DNA of 64,000 nucleotides from Chytridium lagenaria (taxonomy: Eukaryota; Chytridiomycota; Chytridiomycetes; Chytridiales; Chytridiaceae), in assembly GCA_025449115.1 (NCBI GenBank), contig JAHLKC010000014.1, forward strand, positions 248,001 to 312,000, read 5' to 3'. Below, piece after piece: positions 41,170 through 51,660 of the stretch. A program made the translations under genes and the position numbers. Within the stretch, counting starts at the first letter, position 1. Each line of letters opens with the position of its first letter. The notes under the pieces were generated by a model, which made no database searches, was not told where the DNA came from, and saw nothing but the letters and a program-made list of their open reading frames with translations.

Positions 41170-41794
41170 TGTTGGATTTTACGCGTCATGTGTTGCTTGA
41201 CGCTTAGCCCCTTACTTTTCTGTGAAAGATAGACACGTTGGAACGCATCCTGGAGATTCAGTTTTGTCTCCTCTTTCTTTTTAGTCAAACAGTTTTCTTT
41301 TAAGTTGTTTTTCCACTCGTTGATGTTAGTTTTAGTTTGAAGTCTTTTCGTTATCTTGTTTATCCGCCAATTGCGGTTGTTACGCGTCGCGTAAATTATG
41401 TTTTTGTTTCCGACGCTTTTGGTTGGTGTGATTCGTTTCTTGTTTATCTTGGTTTCATTTTATTTCCCCTTATCGCTGAAGCCTGTTTGTATATGCGATG
41501 TTGATGCAGCATATGGCTTGCTTATTGTTGCGGCAGGTTGACCGCTTTGTTGTGTTGGATTCATTGGTTCACGCTTCTTGTATAAATCAGAAGCGTGATG
41601 AGCGGCGTCTGCTGCTAGGGGAAGCGTTTCAGTCTAAGAATGCGTATAAATGGCAAAAGTGTTTTATTGAATAAAATTAAGTGAACAATTTATGAGCCCC
41701 AAAACTCTGTCAAAAGTAATAACGCAAAGAATACTTTAACAGTTTTAAAGTCGAAATTAAAAGAGTTTTTTTAAGTTCATTTCCTGACAGAGGG
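41170..41794. repeat. LTR-like insertion (family D/E) in the nitrite reductase relic
   Basis: Starts TGTTGG and contains ACGCGT at 41181 and 41382 and a stretch homologous to the family D LTR (AGTTTTAGTTTGAAGTCTTT, GGTTGGTGTGATT). The host frame stops at MMQWAE and resumes AEGKKNAAVIGGG at 41795, with CAGAG on both sides (41165-41169 and 41795-41799). The exact 3' end is uncertain because GAGGGCAGAGGG is repetitive. Confidence 0.6.
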
Positions 41795-42214
41795 CAGAGG
41801 GCAAGAAGAATGCTGCCGTCATTGGTGGAGGTATGTCATCATCTTGTCACTTTTCTTTTGTCTTATGGTGGGTGGAAGGTGGAAGGTGGGAAGGGTGGCG
41901 AGCTTAATATGGCCATTCATTTGTCTACCACGGACTCCTCCAAAGCCATTTAGAGCTTTAATGTGCCAGCATTGGAGCCTGATGGTAAAAGGGGCCACTT
42001 TTGAAGCGTCGCCGAGGAGACCTACATGTTGTTTTTTTTGGTGGTTGAGTGGGATGGGATCAGTGAGGGTATTCCTTGTGTTACATGAATCACGGCCAAA
42101 AAGATCTCGCTGCCCAGGCCTGCGTAGACCTCAACCTCTCCACCTTTGTCATTGAACGTAACCCCCGAGTTCTTGCCGGTCAACTGGACTCTGAAGGCTC
42201 CATCTTTCTCCTGT
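41795..42214 (+). pseudogene. Nitrite reductase, second FAD/NAD fragment
   Basis: AEGKKNAAVIGGG (second Rossmann motif) at 41795-41830, then an apparent donor GTATGT. KDLAAQACVDLNLSTFVIERNPRVLAGQLDSEG follows at 42098-42205, ending in a stop just before the reverse LTR at 42223. The intervening bases do not read as the expected helix, so this part is rearranged. Confidence 0.7.
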
Positions 42215-42222
42215 GAACTTCA

Positions 42223-42491
42223 TGATGGTTCACGGTCAATAAAGACCAATCATCACACCAAACCAAACAGGTTGAGAATAAGGCTTTATTTACTTGACAC
42301 GTCCGCAAATAGGCGCAGATAAACCAGAGGGCAAAAGACTTAGACTAAAGATAACATAAAATAGTAAACAAATAACTCGAGAAAAACTGTCTGACAGCGA
42401 ATGAAGAGGAGAAGAAACTGAATCTCCTTGACGTGTCAGAACGCGTCTATCAGTTACACAAAAATATCAGGACCATGGCAAAGTGCCAACA
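42223..42491 (-). repeat. LTR family D, reverse copy (269 bp)
   Basis: Inverted copy of the LTR fragment at 30717-30890, with TG/CA at its ends (TGATGGTTCACGG...GCCAACA). Contains ACGCGT at 42441. No convincing target duplication seen. Confidence 0.7.
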
Positions 42492-43055
42492 TCAAGGCTT
42501 TAGAAATAAGAACTCCGTGCAAAATCACTGATAGTCAATTATGAAATTTATTTATTTTTTAGAAATAAATCTGACAAGTTTAACACAGAAAATCATGAAA
42601 AAGAGCTCACGGAGATTTAGAGTACCTGGGTTTGGGGCTTTGTACCAAGCCGTTAACTTGGCGAATTCAGCCGCCACATGTCCCAGTACATGCTACACAG
42701 GATACAGTTTCCTAATACCAAATTTGGGTCTTCTTTAATGACAGGATGACCTCATAAACTATGAAGAAGGGAAAGCACATATTTTACTCATTTTATGCAA
42801 AAACTCACTGTTTTATGTTGACGCGACGTGACGTGACAAGTTCCTGACATTAAAAAAAGCACCTGCCATGTGGACTTTTCGTGAAGGGCATCTATCCTGG
42901 AGTAAACCATGCTAAATTTACTCTTCCCTCCAGGGAAGAAGCACACAAGCTACTGGAAAAGGTAATGATAAGCGCCTTTCATCCCATGGGTGGATTTTAG
43001 GCATACAAGGTTATTCAATGGGTCTAAGTATTGAACAATTGAATAGCGCCCACCT
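42492..43055. other. Unassigned DNA before the copia element
   Basis: One exon-like stretch at about 42878-42961 (VKGIYPGVNHAKFTLPSREE then a GTAATG donor) is of unknown origin. Otherwise nothing recognisable. Confidence 0.35.
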
Positions 43056-43561
43056 TGTTGGGTTTCGCTCACTTGACTCACGAGGACGCGTCAGGATCAC
43101 TCGCACCATTAGTCCGCGGCGTCGGGCGCAACACTAGAGTGCTCTGGAATTTACGCGTCATTAGAGTTGAGCGCGAACGCGCCCACTGGACTTCTCATTT
43201 ACATTCTGGACTCGTTCTGAATTTCCCACTTTGATTTACCTTCCTTGATTGGTTTATTTTCTTTATGCCAGTTTAATTATAACTCTACCTGTTTGTGATT
43301 GGATATTCCCTTCTAGCCTTTATTCCCTTTGTTCCCGTCAAGGCTCTCTGATTTGTTTATCTTTGTAGTGGAGAGTTTAACGCGTGAGTGTACGCGTCTC
43401 CGATAGGTTTACCTTTGTGTTGTCTTTCCTCTTTACTTGTTCGTTTTGTTTCAGTATTTAAAGACTCGTGTTTTGAGTTGAAATAAATTAAGAACGTTGT
43501 TCGAGCAAAAGTGCGTTTAACTTTGTTTTAATTGAGCCCCGTGAACAACAAGTATTCAACA
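43056..43561 (+). repeat. 5' LTR, copia family A
   Basis: TGTTGGGTTTCGC...AAGTATTCAACA, 506 bp. Holds four ACGCGT boxes (43086, 43153, 43380 and 43392), a TATTTAAAG-type TATA element near 43456 and AATAAA near 43484. Confidence 0.97.
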
Positions 43562-43575
43562 GTGGTAGCACTTCT
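43562..43575 (+). other. Primer-binding site of copia A
   Basis: The bases after the LTR are AGTGGTAGCACTTC. TGGTAGCA is complementary to the conserved 3' end of eukaryotic initiator Met tRNA (UGCUACCA). The same site follows the LTR of family B (minus strand, about 58584-58596). Confidence 0.7.
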
Positions 43576-43583
43576 CTGACGAC

Positions 43584-45731
43584 ATGGGAAAGAAAGACGA
43601 CTCAGATGACGAGCGCAGCAAGCCAGTCAAGTTCGACGGGCAAGACTTTCACATCTGGAAACGTCGGATGACCACTTACCTCAAAGACAAGGGTCTTTGG
43701 GCGATCACTGAGATAGGATTTACGCCGTACGTTAACGAGAACGCTCCAACCAAAGAAGAGAAGGATCTGCGGATCAAGGAGCAGTCGGCTAACGATCGTG
43801 CTAAGAACCGGATAGAGTCTCGAGTGACTGATTCGGTCTTACACTTGATTGGCGAGGACTTCACGGCCAAGGAAGCGTGGGAGTGCCTCGTGTCATCATT
43901 TGAGCGTAAATCCCAACCCAACCGCAACGCTCTCACACGCAAGCTCACGCGTCTCAGAATGAAGGAGGACGCGTCTTTACGCGTATTCGTTGCAGAACTT
44001 TCGACAATGGTCAACCAACTCAAGGCAGCCGGCGAGGCTGTCTCCAACGAGCAACACATTGCTCACCTGCTCACCAAACTCCCGGAAGCTTACGACGTCG
44101 CAGTTGCCAACATTGAAACGGACGACAAAGCGGTCAAGGACTACAACCTGGTCGTTGCCAGGCTTCTCGACTGTGAAGAGAAGATCAAGGACCGCGTGGA
44201 GGCATCGGAGGAAGCGGAGGCCTTCTTCACGACAAGAGCGCGTAAGGGGAAGAAACCAGCAGGAAAGGACGCGTCGAAAGGTGGAGATAAAAGGTCAGTG
44301 ACTTGTTTTAAGTGCAAGAAGATAGGACACTATGCGAACAAGTGTCGCTCTGGGAAGAAGAAGGACTCGGGGGAGTCAAGTGATGATACCTCAGAGAACG
44401 AGAGAGATGGTGGTGGTAGGAACCGTCATCGTGGGAAGTGGTGGAAGAAGCGCGCCTCGGACAAGAAGAAGTCTGCAAACACGGCGCGTGCAAGTCCAAT
44501 TGCCTTTATGGCTATTGTGCGTCAGGTTGACGCGGAGGCTGGGGAAGCCTTGTCGGTTAAGCTGGAGAAGCGGGATAACCGATGGATTCTGGACTCTGGA
44601 GCCACTCACCATATGACCTTCTCGAAGGAAGGATTGCGGGGTTACCGCGCCGCGAGCAGCCGCGTAAAAACTGCAGAGCACGGCGAAGGAATACGCGTGG
44701 AGGGAGTAGGAGATTTAACCCTCAGCATCAAGGTCGGGAAGGCCACGCAAACGATCACGCTCAAGAACGTACTCTATGTGCCGGAGCTCACGCGTAATCT
44801 CATCTCTCTGGGTGCAGCAGCGTCGCGTGGCGTTGTTTTGGAGTCATCCAGCGGCAAGTATCGCCTCAGACACGTCGGATCGAACGACGTGACGGCAGAG
44901 TTCAAGGTTGAGGACAACCTATTTTATCTGGTGCAGCCAGACACCGCAGCAAACACCACGATGGGTGTGAAAAGCCAGTCGCTCAACAGCGCGCAGATTT
45001 GGCATCGACGGATGGGTCACATCTCGATGAAGGCGGTGAAGAAGCTTGAAAAATCGGCAACGGGTGTACGCATCACGTTGTATAACGACGACGACGACGT
45101 GCTGTGCAAGGGATGCATTGAGGGGAAGCTTACGCGCTCCTCTCACCCGGAGAGAGTTGAGAAGGACTACAAAGTCTTGGAACGCGTTCACGTGGATTTG
45201 GCGGGACCCATGAAGCGGAAGAGCTTGGGAGGGTCGCGTTACTTCATGGTGGTTGTGGACGCGTCAACGGGTTACTGCAACACGTACATGCTCAAGGAAA
45301 AGAAGCAAGCGGTTCAGTACATCAAGCAGTACAAGAGAGAGGCCGAGGCACTCACAGGTCGACGGATTGACGCGTTGAGATACTCGGAAAGGAACCCTGA
45401 GGAGATGGAACGACTTCGAGAAAAGCCGCATCTCCTGGAGATTGTTGCAGATAACGGTGGGGAATTTAAGAACAAGCAGCTGGAGGCATGGTGCCTGGAG
45501 GAAGGCATCAAGCTCACGTTCACCATGCCCTACACGCCTCAGCAGAACGGTGTTGCGGAAAGAATGAATCGGTCGCTCATTGAGAAGGCAAAGTGCATGC
45601 TTAGCGACGCGAGTCTTGACGACAAATTCTGGGGAGAGGCCGATACGTGTGCCACGTACTTGTACAATCGATCTCCTCGTAAGGATGGATTTCACCTCTT
45701 GAAGGCTTCACGGGAAGGAAGCCTAACCTGA
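43584..45731 (+). CDS. Copia A Gag-protease-integrase ORF (interrupted)
   Basis: 715 residues from the ATG 22 bp after the LTR. Gag (residues 1-230) opens with VKFDGQDFHIWKRRM. The CCHC knuckle CFKCKKIGHYANKC is at about 241-254. The aspartic protease WILDSGATHHMTF is at about 333. The pre-integrase zinc motif IWHRRMGHI is at about 473. The integrase core has VHVDLAGPM, IVADNGGEFKN and TPQQNGVAERMNRSL, the D,D-35-E series. The frame ends early because one G is missing near 45686 (a G run that is longer in the copy at 53170-54491), and the integrase C-terminus continues in another frame. Confidence 0.95.
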   Translation: MGKKDDSDDERSKPVKFDGQDFHIWKRRMTTYLKDKGLWAITEIGFTPYVNENAPTKEEKDLRIKEQSANDRAKNRIESRVTDSVLHLIGEDFTAKEAWECLVSSFERKSQPNRNALTRKLTRLRMKEDASLRVFVAELSTMVNQLKAAGEAVSNEQHIAHLLTKLPEAYDVAVANIETDDKAVKDYNLVVARLLDCEEKIKDRVEASEEAEAFFTTRARKGKKPAGKDASKGGDKRSVTCFKCKKIGHYANKCRSGKKKDSGESSDDTSENERDGGGRNRHRGKWWKKRASDKKKSANTARASPIAFMAIVRQVDAEAGEALSVKLEKRDNRWILDSGATHHMTFSKEGLRGYRAASSRVKTAEHGEGIRVEGVGDLTLSIKVGKATQTITLKNVLYVPELTRNLISLGAAASRGVVLESSSGKYRLRHVGSNDVTAEFKVEDNLFYLVQPDTAANTTMGVKSQSLNSAQIWHRRMGHISMKAVKKLEKSATGVRITLYNDDDDVLCKGCIEGKLTRSSHPERVEKDYKVLERVHVDLAGPMKRKSLGGSRYFMVVVDASTGYCNTYMLKEKKQAVQYIKQYKREAEALTGRRIDALRYSERNPEEMERLREKPHLLEIVADNGGEFKNKQLEAWCLEEGIKLTFTMPYTPQQNGVAERMNRSLIEKAKCMLSDASLDDKFWGEADTCATYLYNRSPRKDGFHLLKASREGSLT

Positions 45732-47983
45732 AACGCGTTCGAATCTTTGGTTGCGCATGTTACGCGCACGTCCCAAAGGAACGACGGAAGAAGATGGAGA
45801 AGAACGCTCGCAAATGCATTTTCTTGGGATACGAGGCGATGGGATATCGTCTTTATGACCCAGTCACGAAGAAAGTAGTGCGCAGCAAGACTGTTGTGTT
45901 TGATGAGTTGAACACTGGAGTGTGGGAAGGACACGATGCAGACGTGTCCACCTGGAAGGTACACAGGAAGCTGCTGGACAAGGTGGGAAGCGATTCTGGG
46001 AGTTGGGGAGCAATGAAGACTCCGAGGATTCCGAAGATGAGTCATTGAGCTCTGAGGATGATGGAGATAACGCGTCACAGGTCAGTGAAGACAGCGAAGC
46101 GTTGAAGGATGATGTCGAGGATGCTCAGGAAGAGAACGACGCGTCAGAAGAGTTCGAAGACGCGCCAACCTCGCCAAGAAGGACTCCTCAACGCGCTACA
46201 CGCAGCGTTTCACGTCTCCCGGTACCAGCAACACCACCAGGAGAGGAAGGCACTCGTCGTTATTCCCTGAGGAGAGGAGGCCAGCAAATGCAGAATGGTT
46301 TAAGGCTCAAGCTCCAGTAAAGCGGGCTCCTGCTCCACGTAATCCTGCAGCACACACCGTTACCGTGATGAGTGACGAGGAGTGACAGATCCAGCAATCG
46401 TTGAGGACGCGTTGGGACGTGTCGATTCAGAAGAATGGTTGAAGGCGCTTCAGGAGGATACCAGTCGTTTCTGGAACATCAGACATGGCGTCTAGTGCCT
46501 CGACCAAAGGGCAAGCACATCATCAAGAGTGGATGGGTGCTCCGTACAAGCGAAAGGAAAACGGCTCTGTGGAAAGAAGAAAAGCTCGATTCGTTGCGAA
46601 GGGATATTCGCAGAAAGAAGGCGTGGACTACTTGGAGACTTACGCGCCAGTGATGAATGGGGCGACCTTTCGGACAGCACTCGCGGTGGCAGCTCACGAG
46701 GGGATGGTGTTACGCCAATACGACGTCAAGACGGCGTTTCTCAACGGCAATCTCAAGGAGGAGATATACATCGAGCAACCCAGAGGGTTTTGTGATTTTT
46801 GGGAAGGAAGACTGGGTTTGTCTTCTCTTGAAAACCTTGTATGGTTTGAAGCAATCACCTCTTGGATGGAACGAGGTGTTGGATGAGTTTCTCATCTCGA
46901 TAGGCTTCACACGTTCGCTCTCGGATCCCTGTCTCTACTACCGACGCAACGGCGAGAGGTTATCGTTACTGTTGTCTATGTTGACGACCTAGTGCACGCG
47001 TGTCCTGATCAGGAAGAGGCAGACGCGTTTCAAGACGATCTCAAGCGTCGGTTTACGGTCACAAGCCAGGGGGAGCCAAGATACGCGGTTGGAACACAAG
47101 TTCGCTACAATCAACACGAGTGGCATGTGCGTATGAAGCAAGAGGCCTACATCATCTCGATGATGAAGAAGCTACGGGTGCCAGAAGGACATCTCAAGAA
47201 GCTTCCGCTAAGGCCAGGAACGCGTCTCAGACGCGTTGAAGACAACGAGACTCCATTGGAAGAAGTGGAGGGACTAGCCTATCGAACAGTGGTCGGTTCA
47301 TTGATGTACGCGATGGTTAATTCGCGTCCCGATGTGGCATTTGCAGTTGGAATGCTGGCGCGCTACCAGGCGCGTCCTGGACACGAGCACTGGGAGTGTG
47401 CTCGTGATTTAGTCGGGTATTTACAGTTGACGCGTAGCTTGGGCATAAGCTATTCGCGTCAAGAGAACAAGTTGAAGCTTGAAGGATTCAGCGACGCGGA
47501 TCTTGGGAACGATCCGGACGAGAAGAAGTCAATCAGTGGATTCGTCATCATGCTGAATGGAGGAGCTGTGATGTGGGGTGCGCGTAAACAAGCGTCAGTA
47601 GCTGTTTCCAGCGCAGAGGCCGAGTATGTCGCGTTGAGTGAGGCATCGTCGGAGCTCATCTGGTTGAAGCAGCTCTGGAGGAGATAGGATACTCCTTTGA
47701 CGATCCACCAACGCTTTGGTGTGATAACACGGCAGCAGAGGCCATTGCAAAGAACCCCATCATCAGCTCGAGGACGCGACACGTGGATCTTCGGTTCCAC
47801 GCGGTTAGAGATCGCGTTGCCAAGCGTTTGCTTCAGGTGGAGCACATTGGAACCAAGGAACAGCCTGCAGACATGCTCACGAAGGGGCTGGCGCGTAGAG
47901 ACCTGGAGAGGTGTCGTGAACGCGTGGGGATGGTAGTCGTTGATGATGATGCTTCAGAGATGGGGGAACCAGAGAAGTCGTGA
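45732..47983 (+). pseudogene. Copia A integrase tail, reverse transcriptase and RNase H (frameshifted)
   Basis: Continues in several frames. Integrase tail FGCACYAHVPKERRKK and KCIFLGYEAMGYRLYD (45740-45860). Acidic linker (46030-46290). RT with ARFVAKGYSQKEGVDY, YDVKTAFLNGNL, LKTLYGLKQSPLGWNEV and the YVDD active site (about 46977). RNase H with AVSSAEAEYVALSEA, LWCDNTAA and GTKEQPADMLTKGL, ending at the stop at 47981. Shifts near 46015, 46320-46480, 46800, 46965 and 47680 are single-base. Just before the 3' LTR is the purine tract AAAGGGGGAGAA (47996-48007). Confidence 0.93.
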
Positions 47984-48007
47984 GTAAAGTTCACGAAAGG
48001 GGGAGAA

Positions 48008-48514
48008 TGTTGGGTTTCGCTCACTTGACTCACGAGGACGCGTCAGGATCACTCGCACCATTAGTCCGCGGCGTCGGGCGCAACACTAGAGTGCTCTGGA
48101 ATTTACGCGTCATTAGAGTTGAGCGCGAACGCGCCCACTGGACTTCTCGTTTACATTCTGGACTCGTTCTGAATTTCCCACTTTGATTTACCTTCCTTGA
48201 TTGGTTTATTTTCTTTATGCCAGTTTAATTATAACTCTACCTGTTTGTGATTGGATATTCCCTTCTAGCCTTTATTCCCTTTGTTCCTGTCAAGGCTCTC
48301 TGATTTGTTTATCTTTGTAGTGGAGAGTTTAACGCGTGAGTGTACGCGTCTCCGATAGGTTTACCTTTGTGTTGTCTTTCCTCTTTACTTGTTCGTTTTG
48401 TTTCAGTATTTAAAGACTCGTGTTTTGAGTTGAAATAAATTAAGAACGTTGTTCGAGCAAAAAGTGCGTTTAACTTTGTTTTAATTGAGCCCCGTGAACA
48501 ACAAGTATTCAACA
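48008..48514 (+). repeat. 3' LTR, copia family A
   Basis: 507 bp, differing from the 5' LTR at about three positions (two substitutions and one A insertion in an A run). Same four ACGCGT boxes. Confidence 0.97.
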
Positions 48515-48519
48515 CACCT

Positions 48520-49290
48520 GGAAGGACAACAGGTGTGCTAAGAAGACAGGATATTTTAGGTTGGATTGTGGTAGTCATGGAATAGTCCATCCATGCTGCC
48601 GTTTCTCTTCTGGGACCCAAGACTGCCACCAGACCTCCCCTATATCGTAAAGAATTTATCACCAGCCCATCCCTTCCCCTCGGCATCACCTTGGCCACCC
48701 TTATCACTCGCGAGGAACCAATGATGAAACTACAACTTAGAAAAAGAACAAGAACTTTGATAAAGGGCTTAGGGGGAGGATGAAAGACATATTGTGTATA
48801 GTAACTTAATTTTGTGAAGGGAAATTGACTATAAAAAGGGGCAGTTTTTGTGTGGAGGTCCTCAGAAGTTTTGGACTGAAGAATAAAAAAGACTCTCGTT
48901 TTAACTCTGCTGTCCCCAAATTACCTCCCAATCCCTCTGTCTCTTGGTCATCTCGTGAGGCACCTCAAGATCTCTCTCTTTCTACCACCCTGAAGGAAGT
49001 TGCCAGCAACATCGGTTTGAACAGGAAACACTGCAGAACTCGCTACCCTGCTATATCCCAAGTACCTTGCTACTACAGACTTTGGCATCCTCTCCAACCT
49101 CATTCAGAACGGCCTCTTGGCACCCTCTTGGCTTGCTCCCAGGTTCAGTAACAAAGACTCCCGCAGGTGAAGACCCCCAGGTGTTAGAAAGATCGGTTTT
49201 TGTTGTATTTTTGGTGAGTGTAGCTTGAGACCCTGTTTATTTTTGGTGGGCTCAGGTCACTTTTGGTGGTTTTGGATATTGTTTTCTCTG
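48520..49290. other. Unassigned DNA between copia A and the nitrite reductase piece
   Basis: No family recognised. The region around 48830-49150 has open frames without known motifs. Confidence 0.35.
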
Positions 49291-49299
49291 AACTTTTCG

Positions 49300-50378
49300 G
49301 ATATTGGGCCAGAAGAGTTCACACTTCTCAAAGATCTCGCCTGTCAACTGGACTCTGAAGGCTCCGTCTTCCTCATCAAAGAACTCACCTGTCTCAACAT
49401 CACCTATCATCTCAGAGCCCAAACCTCCTCCATTGACGGCACCCATGTTGTCACATCCATCAAATTCATTGATGCAACAAGACTGAAGTCGTCAAGGACG
49501 TGGACATGGTGGTCGTCGCAACTGGGATCATTCCTCGTGATGAAGAAAAGCTTCTGGTATCGCTTGTTTGGAGGGGAGGAGTGGGGTTATTGTGGATGAT
49601 GATATGAGGACAAGTGATCTGTTTGTGTTTGCTGTTGGTGAGGTGGCCGTGCATAAGGGTATGCAGTATAGCCTTGGTGCACCAGGGTATGATATGGCAG
49701 CTGTGGTTGCAAAGGCTTTGATGAAGGAGGTCAAGGTGCCGAAATTTAGAGGTGCTGATATGTCGACCAAGCTCAAGTTGATGGCGGTGCACGTCGCGAG
49801 TTTCTGGGGAAATTACTTAATTGAAATGCGTTCCTCTGACTTCTTGTGATCCATTCGGTAAAAACCATGATTGTGCTTGTTGTTTTTTTTCTCTACAGTT
49901 TTTTAATTTCTATACTCAACGTCTTTCTCCCAAGTTGATATGAAAATCAAACAGCTGGCATCTACAAGAATCTCTTGTTCAACACTGCCGGCAGTAAACT
50001 CCTTGGTGGTATTCTCGTCGGTGACACTGCTGACTATAGTAAACTCCTCTCCCTCTCCTAATCCCACAAACCCCTCACCTCCCCACCCACACCTAACTTC
50101 TCCCCTAACCACTCTCCTCCTCCTCTACCGACGAAGAACTCCCCGACAACCTTTAAATCTGTTCCTGTCACAACATCACCAAGCTCAACATGTTCAAATC
50201 CATTGACGCTGGGTGTGATTCTTGGGGCAAAAGACCAAGGCTGGGACAGGGGTGTGGAGGGTGTTTGGGGGTTGTTGGGGAGGTGTTTAATGCTAAGATG
50301 AAGAAGCGAGGGAAGATTGTTGGTGAAGACCTGTGTGAGCATTTTGGATTTGGGAGACGGGAGTTGTTTAAGGGGTGA
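49300..50378 (+). pseudogene. Nitrite reductase, third fragment (FAD end and BFD iron-sulfur region)
   Basis: Broken frames in family order: LACQLDSEGSVFLIKEL (repeats the end of the 42098-42205 piece), KDVDMVVVATGIIPRDE, DDDMRTSDLFVFAVGEVAVH, LGAPGYDMAAVVAKAL, FRGADMSTKLKLMAVHVASF, then KLLGGILVGDTADYSKLL and the cysteine-containing GQGCGGCLGVVGEVFNAKM (BFD-like [2Fe-2S] domain). The sirohaem-binding half and the Rieske-like end are not found before repeat DNA begins, so the gene is truncated. Confidence 0.75.
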
Positions 50379-50639
50379 GGGTTATGGGATTTAGAACTTT
50401 TGGGGAGTCATTAATAAGTTTGGGAAGGGGTGGTTGCGGTGTTGAGGTACTTTTTTTTGTGTTCCCCTTTTCTCTTTGCATGATGATTTTTATGCGTCCC
50501 TTGTCTCCTTGCATGTTGTTATTTATACGTCTATCCCATCAAACCACTGTTTTGCCTTGTCCCTCTCGTATTATTATCATGCGTCTATCCCATCTGACTA
50601 TTGTGTCTCAGTAGGTCTGTAAACCCAACCATCGCATTC

Positions 50640-51660
50640 CATCATGTCGTCACTCTACAATGACCACTATCTCGATAAAGATTTGGCGCCAGTACAAGAT
50701 ACAAACGATCGGTTCCTTGCAATATTCAGAGGGGGGAAAGTTATAGCGTTGTTCCACGGATACCTGCTGGAGGGGTCATATCAAAACTATGTTAAAACCG
50801 TTCACATATGTTACCAAATTACTGGTTTGAAAGCGGGTTAGGGGGTATACGGCCATTCCGGCCGTATACCAGCATCAATATGTAAACAAAATCAGGGCCA
50901 TGTACGTCCATATACGGCCTTACCCAGCTGGTGGTTGTACATGGCCGGGCCATGTATGGCCTTACCTAGCTGGTGGGTGGCGCCATATTTGGCGCCACAC
51001 TAAGCCAACCGCAGACGTTTACCCTTCAACCACTTCGGATTAAAACAAGTGGTACGTACCAGATCTTGCCAGGTACAGCTGTCTGTCCCCACCACCCCAC
51101 ACAAAGCACAGAATATCCTGACGTTTACGGCCCAAATTGGGGCTTGTAAACCATCAATTAAATGGCCGTGTACGGCCCATTGGTCAGGAAATCTGATTAT
51201 TTGGTTACCCCCCCCTTTGGGCCGTAACGGACAGGTACGTCCAATCAAGGCCGTAACCGCACGGGTACGTCCAAATAAGGCCGTAACCGCACAAGTACGT
51301 CCAAAGATGGCCAATTATACAAACTGTTTGAACCATTTGCTATTGCAATTGCTAACTGCTGAAGAATATTTCATAAAATATTTATTAATTAAGGTAGAAG
51401 TACTAACATTAACCTTTCACAATGCGTCAGTCCCAAACAGTTGTCTCTGCAAAGTTTCGGTAAAAGATTTAGTGCTAACGTAGCGGAAAAAGTGCATGGC
51501 ACGCGATGCAAGCGCGTTAAAAGCTGCAACAGTACCTAAAGGCATCCACTCATTGAGCGCTTTCAAATGATATAACACACATATGCCGAATATGTCTGCC
51601 TGCATTTGGGCTTCTTCATCTGAAAGCTTTTGACACCCATGCCTTAAAACTACACCAGTC
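50640..51660. repeat. Palindrome- and repeat-rich DNA
   Basis: Perfect 11-bp inverted repeat GGTATACGGCC/GGCCGTATACC with a 5-nt loop (50844-50870). Another palindrome is at about 50938-50955 (ACATGGCC...GGCCATGT). Three tandem units of roughly 28 bp built on GGCCGTAAC...GTACGTCCAA lie at 51225-51310. From about 51480 the sequence is the first, partial unit of the 330-bp tandem repeat. Confidence 0.7.

Larger units (their letters stand above)
43056..48514 (+). mobile_element. Complete Ty1/copia retrotransposon, family A
   Basis: 5459 bp bounded by near-identical LTRs (43056-43561 and 48008-48514) and a perfect 5-bp target duplication CACCT (43051-43055 and 48515-48519). Order Gag-zinc knuckle-protease-integrase-RT-RNase H, which defines copia. 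I see only three LTR differences, so insertion was recent. The coding region nevertheless has about six one-base shifts, so the copy as read is not functional. Fragments of the family occur at 51664, 53170, 57286 and 58996. Confidence 0.97.

Noticed and set aside
43051..48519. CRISPR or phage-like array from repeated ACGCGTC
   Set aside because: The hexamers are irregularly spaced within coding and LTR sequence of a retrotransposon.
50644..50841. Sirohaem half-domain of nitrite reductase
   Set aside because: NDRFLAIFRGG weakly resembles it, but the rest does not, and the four Cys ligands are absent.
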